The notes below the pieces were generated by a model, which made no database searches, had not been told where the DNA came from, and saw nothing but the letters and a program-made list of their open reading frames with translations. Positions 33,423 to 43,991 of a stretch of DNA of 64,000 nt are shown here, one piece after another; the stretch's first letter is position 1; each line of letters starts with the position of its first letter. Both the position numbers and the translations under genes were made by a program. Origin of the DNA: Rhizopus sp. PT2906 (Eukaryota > Mucoromycota > Mucoromycetes > Mucorales > Rhizopodaceae); the NCBI GenBank assembly GCA_025529335.1, contig JAMYHX010000138.1:23661-87660 (forward strand). The letters are read 5' to 3'.

Positions 33423-35572
33423 AAAACACGCGATGAGCAATCATTTATAAATCCCCCTTTTTATTGCTGCTAACTATAGTCTAGTAAATTTCTCTTGTTG
33501 TTATGGTTAAGATTTGTACATGAATAAAAATATTATAAAAATGTGTCCATCTATATTCAGTGGTCTATAAAAGTGCCCCCCTTTTTTTGCTGTTGTGTCA
33601 AGTGCTTAAAATAAAGCTACATTCTACTCTTTTTGGAGTGGTTGTTGTAATATATAGTAGTTAAAAGAAAAGATTACATTTATTGTGGAAAGGGCGTGAT
33701 TGTATACGGAAATACGTATCCAGATGTATCTTTATATGTGAATTTATGATAAATACAACACCTACATATGCTCGACAAAATATAAAAAATTGATCAAGTT
33801 TGTGACTTTTTGCTCCTTTTCTTTATTCGTGCAAAAGAGGAAAATAGAAGAATTAAAAGCAAGTATTACTAAATTGTGTTCTTAAGTTTTTATATGTATA
33901 TAATCCTATAGTAGCACGGTGCGATACCTTTTCCTTTCTACACATCACATTACATGAAAGTAAAAACTGGTAAAGATATAATAAATAACATCAGTACAGG
34001 CATAGTGAGTAAATTCTTGTTTAATAAAGCATCTCCATTGATGTAGCATCGCCAAATGCAGCACACTTTTGATTTGAAGAAAGCGACTTATTGGAGTAAC
34101 ACCCATTCTTTAAAGTGTATACAGCCATTACGATTCTTTTTTGAAAGAGTGTATTTCATCAATACATGCTTTACCTATTGGATAACATTAATAGGCAAGT
34201 ATAAATAATATGTTCAGAGAGGGGTACCGCGTCTTTCAAACCCCATCGTCATATGGGACTTGCTCTCGCGTATTTTGGCCAGTCATTGTCAGATCATGTA
34301 TCACACTAATTATTGAGGAATCCTTATTTATACCTAAATGCTATCCGAATACTATTAGGTGACCACTCATGGCAAAATAACACTTTATTTATTCATGTTT
34401 AAAAGTGAGATTGGCACAAACCTATTTATTGCAGGCAACAAAGACTGCTTATATATTCCAGTTTGCCCCTGTTTTTCTTACTTTAAAGCGTGTGTTTGAC
34501 AAAAGTAACCCAAAGCCATATAAGCCCGGTAGATAGCAGTTGTACAAGTGAAACCAAGAAAAGGTAAGCTTCTGTTACAAAGGCTTGTAACATTGTCTAT
34601 GTTTAAATAAGAATGAGTTCTTACAAGTATCAGATAGTCTAAACAAAAGAATAGTACTTCATCCCTTGCATTATATACTCATATTTAGACTTGATATAAG
34701 TGTCGGAGACAAACCATGATTCAGATACAGCCTTCATGTTTAAATGTATTTGACTATCTCGATAAGAATTCTGTAACCTTTTCTTGGTACGTCTTTGAAG
34801 GAACAAAGCAACACTAGTGCAACATGTATAAATGATGAATAATTTAAAAAGAATGACCTCATTGATAAATGTGTTTTTGAAAACACCTTTTTTACTTTGA
34901 AGGGCCCTTTCCTAACAGAGACATGTTTTGATAATATGTATCGCCGCTCATAATGCCTGTACGTGATCCTGCCTCTCTTTTTTCTCTTATCGGTACCATC
35001 AGAATCGTTTTTTAAAATGATGTATGCTCAGACATTTGATGCAGTTCCAGCATATAAGTGATGCTTTAATATGACACTTGTCATTTTCCAGTTATCATTT
35101 CGCTTTGATTAGTCAGATAAACCCTACAACGAAGCCCCTGTTTCTGATCCTGTGTTTATACAAAATATTACCCTCTGGACCCGTATTGATGCAAAAGAAT
35201 CGTCTTGGGCCCGTCTTTTTTTTTTTTTCATTGTTGACGAATTAAAGGCATCCTGTATCATCAATCCTATTTTAAGAACACGCGCAGCTGTCAGCTGGCC
35301 ACCACACATAACAGGTTGACTACGTAAGCTATGGTAAAGGACGTTCTTTGTATCATATTTTATTTTTAGACTCTGTACGTTTCGCAACTTTTGAAAATAA
35401 CTTTTTTTTTTCACTTACAAAAGCTGAGCAAAGCTCTGAATCACAAAATTGGTGTAACCTTGTTCTAAAAATACACTAGGTTACATGCATAGAAAAAGTA
35501 TATAAATGCCAAGGAAAAAAGCATATCTCTTTCTTTGTCTTTTGTCTTTTAACACACACGCAACAGGAAAGG

Positions 35573-36547
35573 ATGTGGTCTTCTATTAATTATAATACTT
35601 CTTTTGAAATGATAAACCATCAGTTGAATGACCTTAATTTTGTAAATACTACTTCTGACAATAATGCCTACCATCAAGATTACATATCTCCTTTAATTGC
35701 TCCCTTGGTTCCAAGTATGCCTCAGAACTCATTGCCACAAGTCAATCGCGCAAGTCAAAGATTAAGTTTGGAGATTCAACCTTGCATTTCAGTTACGGAA
35801 CCAACACCTATCATTGGCCCTTCCTTGGATGCTGTTGATCAATTCATAGCACAACATAGCGCAGATATGATCATAGAACAACAACAGCCACAAATTCAAT
35901 CTCAAGACTTTCTTGAAGGACTTCTTGGTAATCCAGGACAGCAAGAAGCAGAATGGTTAAGTTGGACGCCTAATATCATGCTTTCTCCTGCCACTTCTGT
36001 AAATACCTTGGATGACTTCGATGTCAGCTCATTTCATTCTCTTGACTTATTAAACCAAGTTGTGATACCCTCATCGCCTTCCTTTGAAGACCACTTGACT
36101 GTAAAAGACATGACAACTTCAACCAAAAAGAATCGTAGATTATCAGAACCACCTACACCTACTCGCAACTTCGCCTCTGAATCTAATTCATCAGTACGCA
36201 GAACTCAAAGTGAAAAGAGATCACGATCCAATTCAGCAAGTCATGGTAGTTTCCCTTGTCTTCATCCTGGATGTGGCAAAGTATTTAATCGTCCCTATAA
36301 TCTGACTTCTCATATGCGTACTCATACCTCAGAAAAACCTTACGCTTGCAGTCAATGTGGTCGAAAATTTGCTCGTCAACATGATCGTAATAGACATGAA
36401 AAGCTGCATTGGGGAATCAAACCTTTTGCTTGTCAATTCTGTAATAAAGCATTTGCTCGTATGGACGCATTGAATCGACATCTTCGTGTAGAAAATGGAT
36501 GTGGAAGTCATATGATCAAAATCGAACAACATCAACAAGCTCTATAG
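35573..36547 (+). CDS. CRZ1: CRZ1-like C2H2 zinc-finger transcription factor (calcineurin target)
   Basis: A single exon encodes 324 residues. Three zinc fingers (about 228-312) match the Crz1 group: GKVFNRPYNLTSHMRTHT, GRKFARQHDRNRHEKLH and the atypical C2HC third finger NKAFARMDALNRHLRVENGC. Crz1 factors are dephosphorylated by calcineurin upon calcium rise and then enter the nucleus. Two candidate PxIxIT docking sites are visible, PCISVT (70-75) and PNIMLS (133-138), and a Ser/Thr-rich basic stretch (KKNRRLSEPPTPTR) precedes the fingers. The N-terminal half is Gln/Ser/Asn-rich, as in activation domains. The gene is shorter than yeast Crz1 (678 aa). The finger match is strong; dependence on calcineurin is inference. 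Confidence 0.85.
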   Translation: MWSSINYNTSFEMINHQLNDLNFVNTTSDNNAYHQDYISPLIAPLVPSMPQNSLPQVNRASQRLSLEIQPCISVTEPTPIIGPSLDAVDQFIAQHSADMIIEQQQPQIQSQDFLEGLLGNPGQQEAEWLSWTPNIMLSPATSVNTLDDFDVSSFHSLDLLNQVVIPSSPSFEDHLTVKDMTTSTKKNRRLSEPPTPTRNFASESNSSVRRTQSEKRSRSNSASHGSFPCLHPGCGKVFNRPYNLTSHMRTHTSEKPYACSQCGRKFARQHDRNRHEKLHWGIKPFACQFCNKAFARMDALNRHLRVENGCGSHMIKIEQHQQAL

Positions 36548-36684
36548 AAGATTTAAACACATATATATTATGTACATGTTTTGCTGATGTGTATGTGTGT
36601 GTATATCTGTATATTTTATCCCCCTCTTCATTACTACTATTTATTGCTACTATATATCTTTGTAAATAAATATCTACTCATATT

Positions 36685-36704
36685 TATATATATATATATA
36701 TATA
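36685..36704. repeat. (TA)n microsatellite
   Basis: About ten TA units sit in the short convergent interval between the CRZ1-like gene and the coiled-coil gene, just outside the latter's stop codon. Confidence 0.9.
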
Positions 36705-36706
36705 TT

Positions 36707-37625
36707 TTATGAATCAACAATAGCTTCCATCAATTCTCTACATTTGGCTAATGTCTTTTTATCTTCATGCATGCTTGATGCGGGTATCTAGAGAAGGTGT
36801 GTTTATGTATTGCATAATTTAAATATAGCAAGATCTTACCTCAAGTTCATTTAGTTCTACTATAAAACCAGATAACAATCGCTTTTCATAATCAATTGCT
36901 TCATCCTTGCTTATTTTCTGATCTATATCGTCTAGCACCTTTGTCACTTTTGAAATATATTGTGACACGGTACGTTCTTTAGCCTCTTCCTCTTGGCGTT
37001 TATTTTTCATATACTCTTCTTTCTTTTCTATTGCTTCATGGCCCATCTCTAGCTCTTTCTATAGGTAATTATGAGACATACAAGGGAATAGAAACAAGAT
37101 GGGACTTACCTTTGCAATTTGTTGAACCTTTGCAAAACGATTATCCATATTGTACAACAATTGTTTATATTGTAAATAGTATGCATAAAGGCATCCTAAT
37201 TGTATTGTAGAGTCCTCATGATCTGCTACTGCTGAACTTTTTGTAGTTGCAGATAGAATAGATCCTTCTCTATGACTTGTCTTTAGTCGTTTTTCTTCAG
37301 GGTGGTCAGGCATAGGCGCCCTTCGTTTGTCAACATGCTTTCTTGAAGCTGATTCTGTTGTCCTTAAATACCCTGCCATCTGTTGTTGATGTGAAGATCT
37401 CAAAGAAGATAAACTCTCTACATTGCATTGCGCGTTTGGTTATTTCAGAGAATCTCTCTTTATTGTTTATACAAATACAAACCTCTAGCGTGCCTATCAA
37501 GGTATCAGTCAACCATTCTCTTTATCATTCTTTATTTACTTTTTCTCTTTTCTTTCAATTTCTGCTGCTCTTTCTTTTACACTCACGCTACTTTCTCTTG
37601 TCTCTATCAAGCTATCGTTGTCCAT
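36707..37625 (-). CDS. Coiled-coil protein of unknown function
   Basis: Five exons (37540-37625, 37483-37493, 37110-37417, 36840-37058, 36707-36787, minus strand) join in frame to 234 residues. The second exon is only 11 nt; without it the frame fails, so it is required. The N-terminus (SVSVKERAAEIERKEKKHAR), the centre (YYLQYKQLLYNMDNRFAKVQ) and the C-terminal half (EKKEEYMKNKRQEEEAKERT) are heptad-rich and predicted helical, separated by a basic disordered linker (RKHVDKRRAPMPDHPEEKRL). Size and layout resemble small subunits of kinetochore, mRNA-export or tethering complexes, but I cannot place it. It shares a 143-bp divergent promoter with the PPR gene. Confidence 0.7.
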
Positions 37626-37768
37626 AACGGAAAAAAAAGAGAGAATAGAATCATGCTCCGCACGAAACTTTTTACACACAAATTTGATGGGAACACACCC
37701 TAGTCACACTCTCCCTTTTCTTCTTCCCCCTTCCCTTTTCAGCTTTGACAGTTTTTTTTTCGAGGGAA

Positions 37769-39562
37769 ATGATGAATAGAGCCATTTCTACAAGATTGTC
37801 ATTGACTAGCTTTAGTAAGCAATGCTCAAGTAAGAAAAAAAAAGCCTTTGTATGCCATATGAATACTAATCTTTTTTTGTTTATTTGTCAGTGCGCTTTG
37901 CTTCCACTGCTACTGCTACCAAAAAGATCGTTTTACATAATCACCCCTCTACTTCTCTTGCAAGCTTCAACAATAAATTAGCCAAGCTTGTTCGAATGCG
38001 TAAAGGCAATGCTAGGAATGTGTTGAGTAAGGTGCTCGAAATCACGAATGAGATCAAGGCTCAAAATCTTTCCTATGATATAAATACCTACAATGCTCTT
38101 TTGGCAGCCTATGCTAGAGCTCATGATAAATCAAATATTGATAAAACAATCAATCAGATGGAAAAAGAGGGTATCAAGCCTACGACAGATAGTTATAATC
38201 TTATTTTGGAGGTAAAAACGAAAAGAAATAAGACAGGGGGAGGTGATTGACTTTATCATCATAGGCATATGCTAACCACAGGAATGTCGAAGTACAACTT
38301 GCTTGGAAGAAGGAGATGGAGCAAAAGGGAATCGAGTTTAACAATATCTCATATTTTCATTTGTTAAGAGGACAGCGTGATTACAGACTTGCCTTGGAAA
38401 CATTTAACGAAATGAAACAACGTGGATTAACCCCTACTTTATCTTCATACACTCTGTTGATTCAAAACTGTCCTACAGAGCAGTCAAAGAAGGCATTTGA
38501 GTTATTGAAGGAAGTAGAAGAAAGTGGAATGCCTATTGCAAGTGAGCCATCCTTGTACTTTCATATGATGCGTCTTGCAACAAGTACATATGAGGTAAAT
38601 ACATATAGAGTAAAGAAGAATATACAGAGAAATAACCCCCCTTTTTTGGTAAGCTGGATGTTACCAGTTACTGCTGGAAAAAGGCAGTGAACGAACTGTC
38701 CTTGCGCCCTGACGAGGGTACCTGTATTGGTGTGCTCAACGTAGCAGCCCGAAAGGGTGATACATCTCTGGCTACTGATGTCATTCGTCAATTGAGTAAA
38801 AATGGATACCCTTACAAGGAACACTACTTTACACCACTCATGGAAGCATTTGTTGTAAAGAACGACTTGAAGAGTGCGTTCAACGTCTTGGACATCATGC
38901 GTATCTCTGGAGTTCCACCCACAATGAAATCTGTTTATAATCTTCGCAAGAGACTGAGTACTAGTACGGCAATGATTGACAAGGCATACTTTACACTAGA
39001 AGAGATGAAAAAGGAAAAGAAGCCTATAGACATCGTTGCCTTCAACGTGGTGGTGGCTGCTTGTGCCGATGCTGGTGATGTCGTGCGCACAATCGGAACT
39101 TACCGTGAAGCAGCCAAGCTTGGAATAACACCTGATGTTGATACATATAACGCAATCTTGGATGTCTGTATTAATGGACGAGTAGAGGATATGGATAACG
39201 TGGTGATCACAGAAATGAAGAATGCCAATGTTACTCCTAATGTAGACACATATGTAAAAATGATTGAAATTTGTTCTCGTCGAAAGGACTTTGAGCAAGC
39301 ATTCCAATATCTTGAACAAATGAAGGATTACAACACACTTCCTCCTGAAAGATGCTATTTTACCTTGGCATATAATTTGTCAAACAGAAATGATCCTAGA
39401 TATCATCTTGTGTTGGAAGAGATGGAAACCCTTGGTTACGATGCCACCAAGGTTAAACGATTCATGGCTAAAGACTCAGAGGAAAGATACAACAAAGAGA
39501 AAAGACATAATAGAGAGGAAAAATACAACAATGAGAAAAGATATATCAAAGAGAGTAAATAG
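37769..39562 (+). CDS. Mitochondrial pentatricopeptide-repeat (PPR) protein
   Basis: Four exons (37769-37829, 37892-38211, 38265-38594, 38654-39562) give 539 residues. PPR proteins bind organellar RNA through tandem 35-residue helix pairs. Clear repeats include DINTYNALLAAYARA with EKEGIKPTTDSYN, TFNEMKQRGLTPTLSSYTLL, PIDIVAFNVVVAACADAGDV, REAAKLGITPDVDTYNAIL and ITEMKNANVTPNVDTYVKM. The N-terminus (MMNRAISTRLSLTSFSKQ) is a likely mitochondrial presequence. The C-terminal 40 residues are an unusual Lys/Glu/Arg/Asn repeat (ERYNKEKRHNREEKYNNEKR), probably a charged helix. The target RNA is not predictable. Confidence 0.88.
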
Positions 39563-39701
39563 AATAAAATATATGTAATTATGCATAGACCTTTAGAATT
39601 GACCAATCAAGATGAACCTTGTGAACAAAGTTTACATTAGCTCCTAAAACAGACTCTTGTTTTTTATTTTTTTTTTATTTTGGTTTTATTCTTTCTTTTA
39701 T

Positions 39702-40256
39702 ATGCAACACATAACTCGTCTTTACTTTTTATTATTCTTTGTATTGCAATTTTCATCTTTTATGGCACAGAAGCTATTATATGAACCCGATGCTCCTGAC
39801 TATAAAGCAGGTAGCACTAGTCAGTCACTATTTGACAAGCTTGCTCCCGATCCATCTTTATCTACCTTTATGGACGTCTTGACTCAAGTGGACGATATAT
39901 TCAACATGATCAATCATACAGACAACGATAGTAATCAAGTATTCACTGTCTTTTGTCCAGTGAATACTGCTTTCAGAAACGAGCTTGACATCTATACTCG
40001 TAATCACCTTCAAGACTTTTTACGCAATCATATTGTACCTAATAGTAAAGTGGACCCTGACATGCTAGCTAAAACGGACGAATTGAATACTTTACTTGAA
40101 GGACAGACTATAACTGTGAAGCATCACTTCTTTTCTCAGAAGACTGTACTTAATGATCATGCTCTTGTTGACACAAGTCACGCTGTAGAAGCCATCAATG
40201 GAATTGCCTATAAAATCGATCATTTGCTACGACCTACAGTTGCCAAGATTCAATAG
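39702..40256 (+). CDS. Secreted fasciclin (FAS1) domain protein
   Basis: A single exon encodes 184 residues. A hydrophobic signal peptide (MQHITRLYFLLFFVLQFSSF) is followed by one FAS1 domain: STFMDVLTQVDDIFNMIN, the first conserved segment VFTVFCPVNTAFRNELD, LQDFLRNHIVPNSKV and the second segment AVEAINGIAYKIDHLLRP. FAS1 proteins are cell-surface or vacuolar adhesion-type proteins. The size matches single-FAS1 fungal proteins. No GPI signal is visible at the C-terminus. Confidence 0.85.
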   Translation: MQHITRLYFLLFFVLQFSSFMAQKLLYEPDAPDYKAGSTSQSLFDKLAPDPSLSTFMDVLTQVDDIFNMINHTDNDSNQVFTVFCPVNTAFRNELDIYTRNHLQDFLRNHIVPNSKVDPDMLAKTDELNTLLEGQTITVKHHFFSQKTVLNDHALVDTSHAVEAINGIAYKIDHLLRPTVAKIQ

Positions 40257-40840
40257 ACTTGACTTGATATTAAATGATGTTGCAGTAAATATGAGCTCTA
40301 AACAGTTTTATTTCGGTCGTTTTTTTTTTTCTACTTTATAATAAACATCTTTTTTTATTTGACAAATCTCTCTTGCATTCAAATGAAGTTGATAGAGCCA
40401 CGGTTCCTTCATGCAATTTTACCGATATTCAAGACCCTAAAACCAATGTCAATCTTATCTCCACTTGTACACCTGGTTCGAGGTACTCCTAGGTCATAAC
40501 CCTTATTGTATCCCGCGCCTATTGGCTAAACGGACGACTCCTTTAAGTAGACCATTGGATTTCGAACGTAACTGTTTCCATATGACTGAAAAATTTTCGT
40601 CATGTTTGTCAATGGTAGATCAATAACTGGGTCTATTTACAAGACCTCTGTCTGTATATCTTTGATTGTACAGGCTCACTTTGTCAATCTCTTTTACATA
40701 ATTGTTTATATAAACATCATCAATAGCATGGATTTGATTCTCTCAATACGAACATTACTTTTTTTATGGGAACTGTTTATTATTCATTATGTATTTTATT
40801 TGCTAATATGCAACATGAAAGAAGATCATATTTGATCAAA
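40257..40840. other. Convergent intergenic stretch
   Basis: This lies between the FAS1 stop and the SWIB-gene stop. It contains a GGTTCGAGG string near 40475 that superficially resembles a tRNA T-arm, but no cloverleaf could be built around it. No convincing exon is present. Confidence 0.45.
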
Positions 40841-41858
40841 TTAAGAAAGGTTCAATAAGAAATCATCGTGAGGTATACCATCTTTATCCAAAGGCGAAAC
40901 TGAACCAGATGATTGCTGAGTTTGGTCTATGACCTCTTCTTTTTTTGTTAGATGGGCAGATAGATCCTTATTCATACCAAAGCTATTGACGCGGTCTTGT
41001 TCAAATATCTTTTTGAGTTTAGCATCGCATAGAATAAATCGTCTGTCTGCAGGATCTTGAAGATTGTTTTCTTTAATATACTTCCATAATTTTTGTACCA
41101 ATTCAGGTCGTGAAAGCTATAGAGTTGAGTTTAACTGAATGAATATAAGAATAATATTTACCTCTTTAGCTCCATCCATGAGTTCAGATAGTACAGGACT
41201 CAGAATCAGCGGTTTGTTCAATCCTGTCTTTCGTTTAGGCTTCGGTATTGCGTTCGGATCAACAATCTTGTTTTTCTTCTTTTTCGACTTTGGCTTTTTT
41301 TTATATTCAAGTTCATCTATCTTGCGCTTATGTTGTTCAGTCAGTTGATGGGTATTAGGAACAGTGGTGTATGTTGTATCTGTTGCATAAAAGCTATCAT
41401 TATATCTTTGAAGTAACATTTGACTTGACTGCTGATAGGCAGATAAATAACTTTGTTGTTGTTGTTGTTGTTGTTGTTGCTGTTGTTGTTGGTGGTGAAT
41501 TTGTTGAAATGAATGTTGATAGAATCCATTCATTGCAGCAGATGTCATTGATGTAGGATATATATGCTGATTGACGGGTGGCTGGTAAAACGAATTAAAA
41601 TTAAAAGTATCAAGCAACTGATTTGTTGTAGTTGGTGTCGATTGATTACTATCACTTATTGTACTTGTTGAGTACGGGTTTCTTTCATTCAAGTTATGCA
41701 AATCTATAAAGATGATATTAGCATTTGTATCGTTCATGCATAATATTCTCCACTTCTTCATGCTTTGTACACCAAACAGACATGTACAACAGTGAAAATG
41801 TGTCACTCTACATTGCTTTATATTTATACTTGCCTTGTAAGACAGGATTTCTATCCAT
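40841..41858 (-). CDS. SWIB/MDM2-domain protein (TRI1/UAF30 type) with poly-Gln tract
   Basis: Three exons (41834-41858, 41162-41703, 40841-41116, minus strand) give 280 residues. The C-terminal SWIB domain reads KPLILSPVLSELMDGAKEL, RPELVQKLWKYIKENNLQDP and RRFILCDAKLKKIFEQDRVN, followed by FGMNKDLSAHL. Fungal relatives are Uaf30 of the RNA polymerase I upstream activating factor and its paralogue Tri1. A lysine-rich segment (YKKKPKSKKKKNK) precedes the domain and is a likely nuclear signal. The N-terminal half is Gln/Asn/Tyr-rich with a 13-Gln run. Intron 1 (41704-41833) has a GC donor (CAAG|GCAAGT). The missing DEK-like N-terminal helix of Uaf30 makes Tri1-like the safer label. Confidence 0.83.
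41453..41492 (-). repeat. CAA/CAG repeat encoding poly-glutamine
   Basis: The run of TTG units on the plus strand, interrupted by one TGC, encodes about 13 glutamines of the SWIB protein. The mixed CAA/CAG composition is typical of a length-variable microsatellite within a coding region. Confidence 0.9.
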
Positions 41859-42368
41859 TTTATTTAAAAGAAAGAAAAGAGCAATTGTTGAAAAGGGGAG
41901 AAATCGAAAGAAGGAATATTAAAAAAAAGAGGAATTAAAAAAAAAGGGGAAGAAAGGGAGAAGAGAGAGAGAGAAAGAAAGAAAGAAAGAAAGACTGAGG
42001 ATAAAAAAAGGAAAAAGATAAAGGGCAGCATATTACGAAAAATGCAAGCTGTGACCAATTTTAATCAATCCACACGGAACCAAGAGCGACCTTTTTGCAT
42101 TAAAAAGGTGACCACTCCCAGTAATTGGGATCAAATTTCTGCATTTTGCTGTTTGGCCTCCCGTTCTATTCCTATATAGACTAGAATAAAAGCATTATAA
42201 AAGGGTAAAATGAGAAAGGAGCTGTTCCGATGACTTGATTCTTCGTTCTAAAGATCAATACCTGTTCAAGCATATGCCCCCCTCATTTATACAAGTTCTT
42301 GTGATGCATATAATGACATCAGCAGATATATAATTCAATGATTATGAATCTTGTGTGAAAACAAAGAC

Positions 42369-42394
42369 AGAGAGAGAGAGAGAGAGAGAGAGAG
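42369..42394. repeat. (GA)13 microsatellite
   Basis: A perfect GA dinucleotide array in intergenic sequence. A (CT)13 array of the same unit on the opposite strand occurs 1.2 kb away at 43609-43634. Confidence 0.95.
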
Positions 42395-43608
42395 CAATAA
42401 CACGGAACGTTTCAAGTTTACAAACTTTTTATTTTTCATATTATTACCCCCTTTTTGTAGATCCGAGGGAGAGAAAGCAAATAGCTGACAAGTCTGAATC
42501 ATCAAGATACTTAACTGCATGCTTGTTGTTGTTGGAGCCTGTGGCATGTCATCTTTATATTCGCACAAGTCCCCTCTTTATAAAGGTGTACCTGAATTCA
42601 TAAAATGGCTTTATACTTTGTAGAAGCTGCCTATAGGACAACTAGAGAGGATCCTAGGCACTGCAATGCGTGTTCTATAGTGTCTAGAGTAGCATTCATT
42701 CATGCATCCTTAGAATATAAACAAACACTATGCAAAGTTCGCTCAAGCATAGTCAAAACTGGTATAAACGCGAAGATGATTAATCCATGACATTAGATGC
42801 TAGTTGGTCATTAAAATACATTATAAATAAGCTCCTTTTATCCGCAATGGTGGCTAGTTCGTCTTGATTTGTTGCATTCCGTCACTTTTTACTTTTGCGT
42901 ATTTATTTAGGATGACCAAACTATTTACAGCAACAGCTCCAAAAACAGATAAATAATAAAGCCTTGTGTTTCTATAAGGTCAGATCACTGTTGCTCAAAA
43001 GGAAAAGTCAAGGACAATAGACTAGTCAACTCTCATCTGTTGTAAAGTGGAAAAAAAGGGGCCCTAGTATACACGAGTCTCATTTTCTCCTAAGTACAAG
43101 CAAAAGCTCTGTATAGCTCAATAATTGATATCAGAACTGTGTATCTACGTAATATCTAGGCATAACTGTAAATACACCTTTACGACTTCTCTTGGTGTTT
43201 TCGATCGTATCATTGCTTTAATTAAACAGATTCATTTGTTTGAGAATATCTGTAGGAATGTTCATGAACTGAGGCTGTAAATACAAGCTGCATTGGTCAT
43301 AAGAAAAAAAAAAGGGGGGAATAGCGGGATATGAACAAGGGCATGTTTGTGTCGATCTCAAGACGTCTTTTTGCGGTTTAAATACATAGGTTTAATAGTT
43401 CAGTCAAAAAGGATAAACAGCCAATGTTGTCATAGTAGAAATGAGGAAACATAAACTGTATGGTTTTGATATAAAGAGCTTTCTCCTTTTCTTTTAGTAT
43501 CGAAATTGTATAATCAAGGTCAAAAAACTTTAGCAATGATTGACATGTTGTAATATCAAACCATTCATCTTTCTTTGCCAGATGGATAAAGTGCTTAATG
43601 ATACACCT

Positions 43609-43634
43609 CTTTCTCTCTCTCTCTCTCTCTCTCT
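43609..43634. repeat. (CT)13 microsatellite
   Basis: A perfect CT array 360 bp upstream of the TOR start codon, and the complementary unit to the array at 42369. Confidence 0.95.
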
Positions 43635-43991
43635 GTCCTATTTTAACTTGATATCTTTTCCCATGTCCCACAGAATAACCCCTCAGACATTCCACTGTCT
43701 ATCTTTCGTCCCCTTGCTTTGTATTAGGGGATGTTTATTTCTTATTCTAGGTAGCCATTGCCACATGTATACTTATCCCTTGGAAATCAATGGTACGAAT
43801 AAACTGTCTAGCTTACTATTCATATTCTCTCTTCATACAAAGCAAGCATCACTTTATCATTGCTGTCTAAAAAAAAAAGACATGTTACACGTGACCTAAT
43901 TTTATATTGTCAACCATAAAAATAAACATGTATTTACTTTTTACTGTCTTTACTAATTACATTATTTTGCATTTGAATATAAAATACAGAA

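Larger units (their letters stand above)
32244..35572. other. Gene-poor region, 3.3 kb, with possible micro-genes
   Basis: AT-rich sequence between the SmF start and the CRZ1-like start. Apart from the short candidate frames at about 33.04-33.42 kb (listed separately) I see no exon series. The minus-strand frame at 35124-35414 (96 codons) has no family resemblance and low-complexity lysine runs. The last few hundred bases carry the CRZ1-like promoter, including a T-rich tract and a TATAAA-like box (tatataaa, 35496-35508 region). Confidence 0.4.
41859..43991. other. Gene-poor region upstream of TOR, 2.1 kb
   Basis: A purine-rich tract with GA and GAAA repeats (about 41878-42020) lies directly upstream of the SWIB gene. 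A (GA)13 microsatellite at 42369-42394 and a (CT)13 microsatellite at 43609-43634 follow. Otherwise it is AT-rich with no recognisable exon. The distal end must contain the TOR promoter; no TATA element stands out. Confidence 0.45.

Noticed and set aside
35124..35414. 96-codon minus-strand frame upstream of the CRZ1-like gene
   Set aside because: Lysine runs from poly-A/T tracts, no domain, lies in the promoter region; no supporting splice sites.
40470..40500. GGTTCGAGG string resembling a tRNA T-loop (and GGTTCGATAC near 56360)
   Set aside because: No acceptor stem, anticodon arm or D-arm can be formed around either string.
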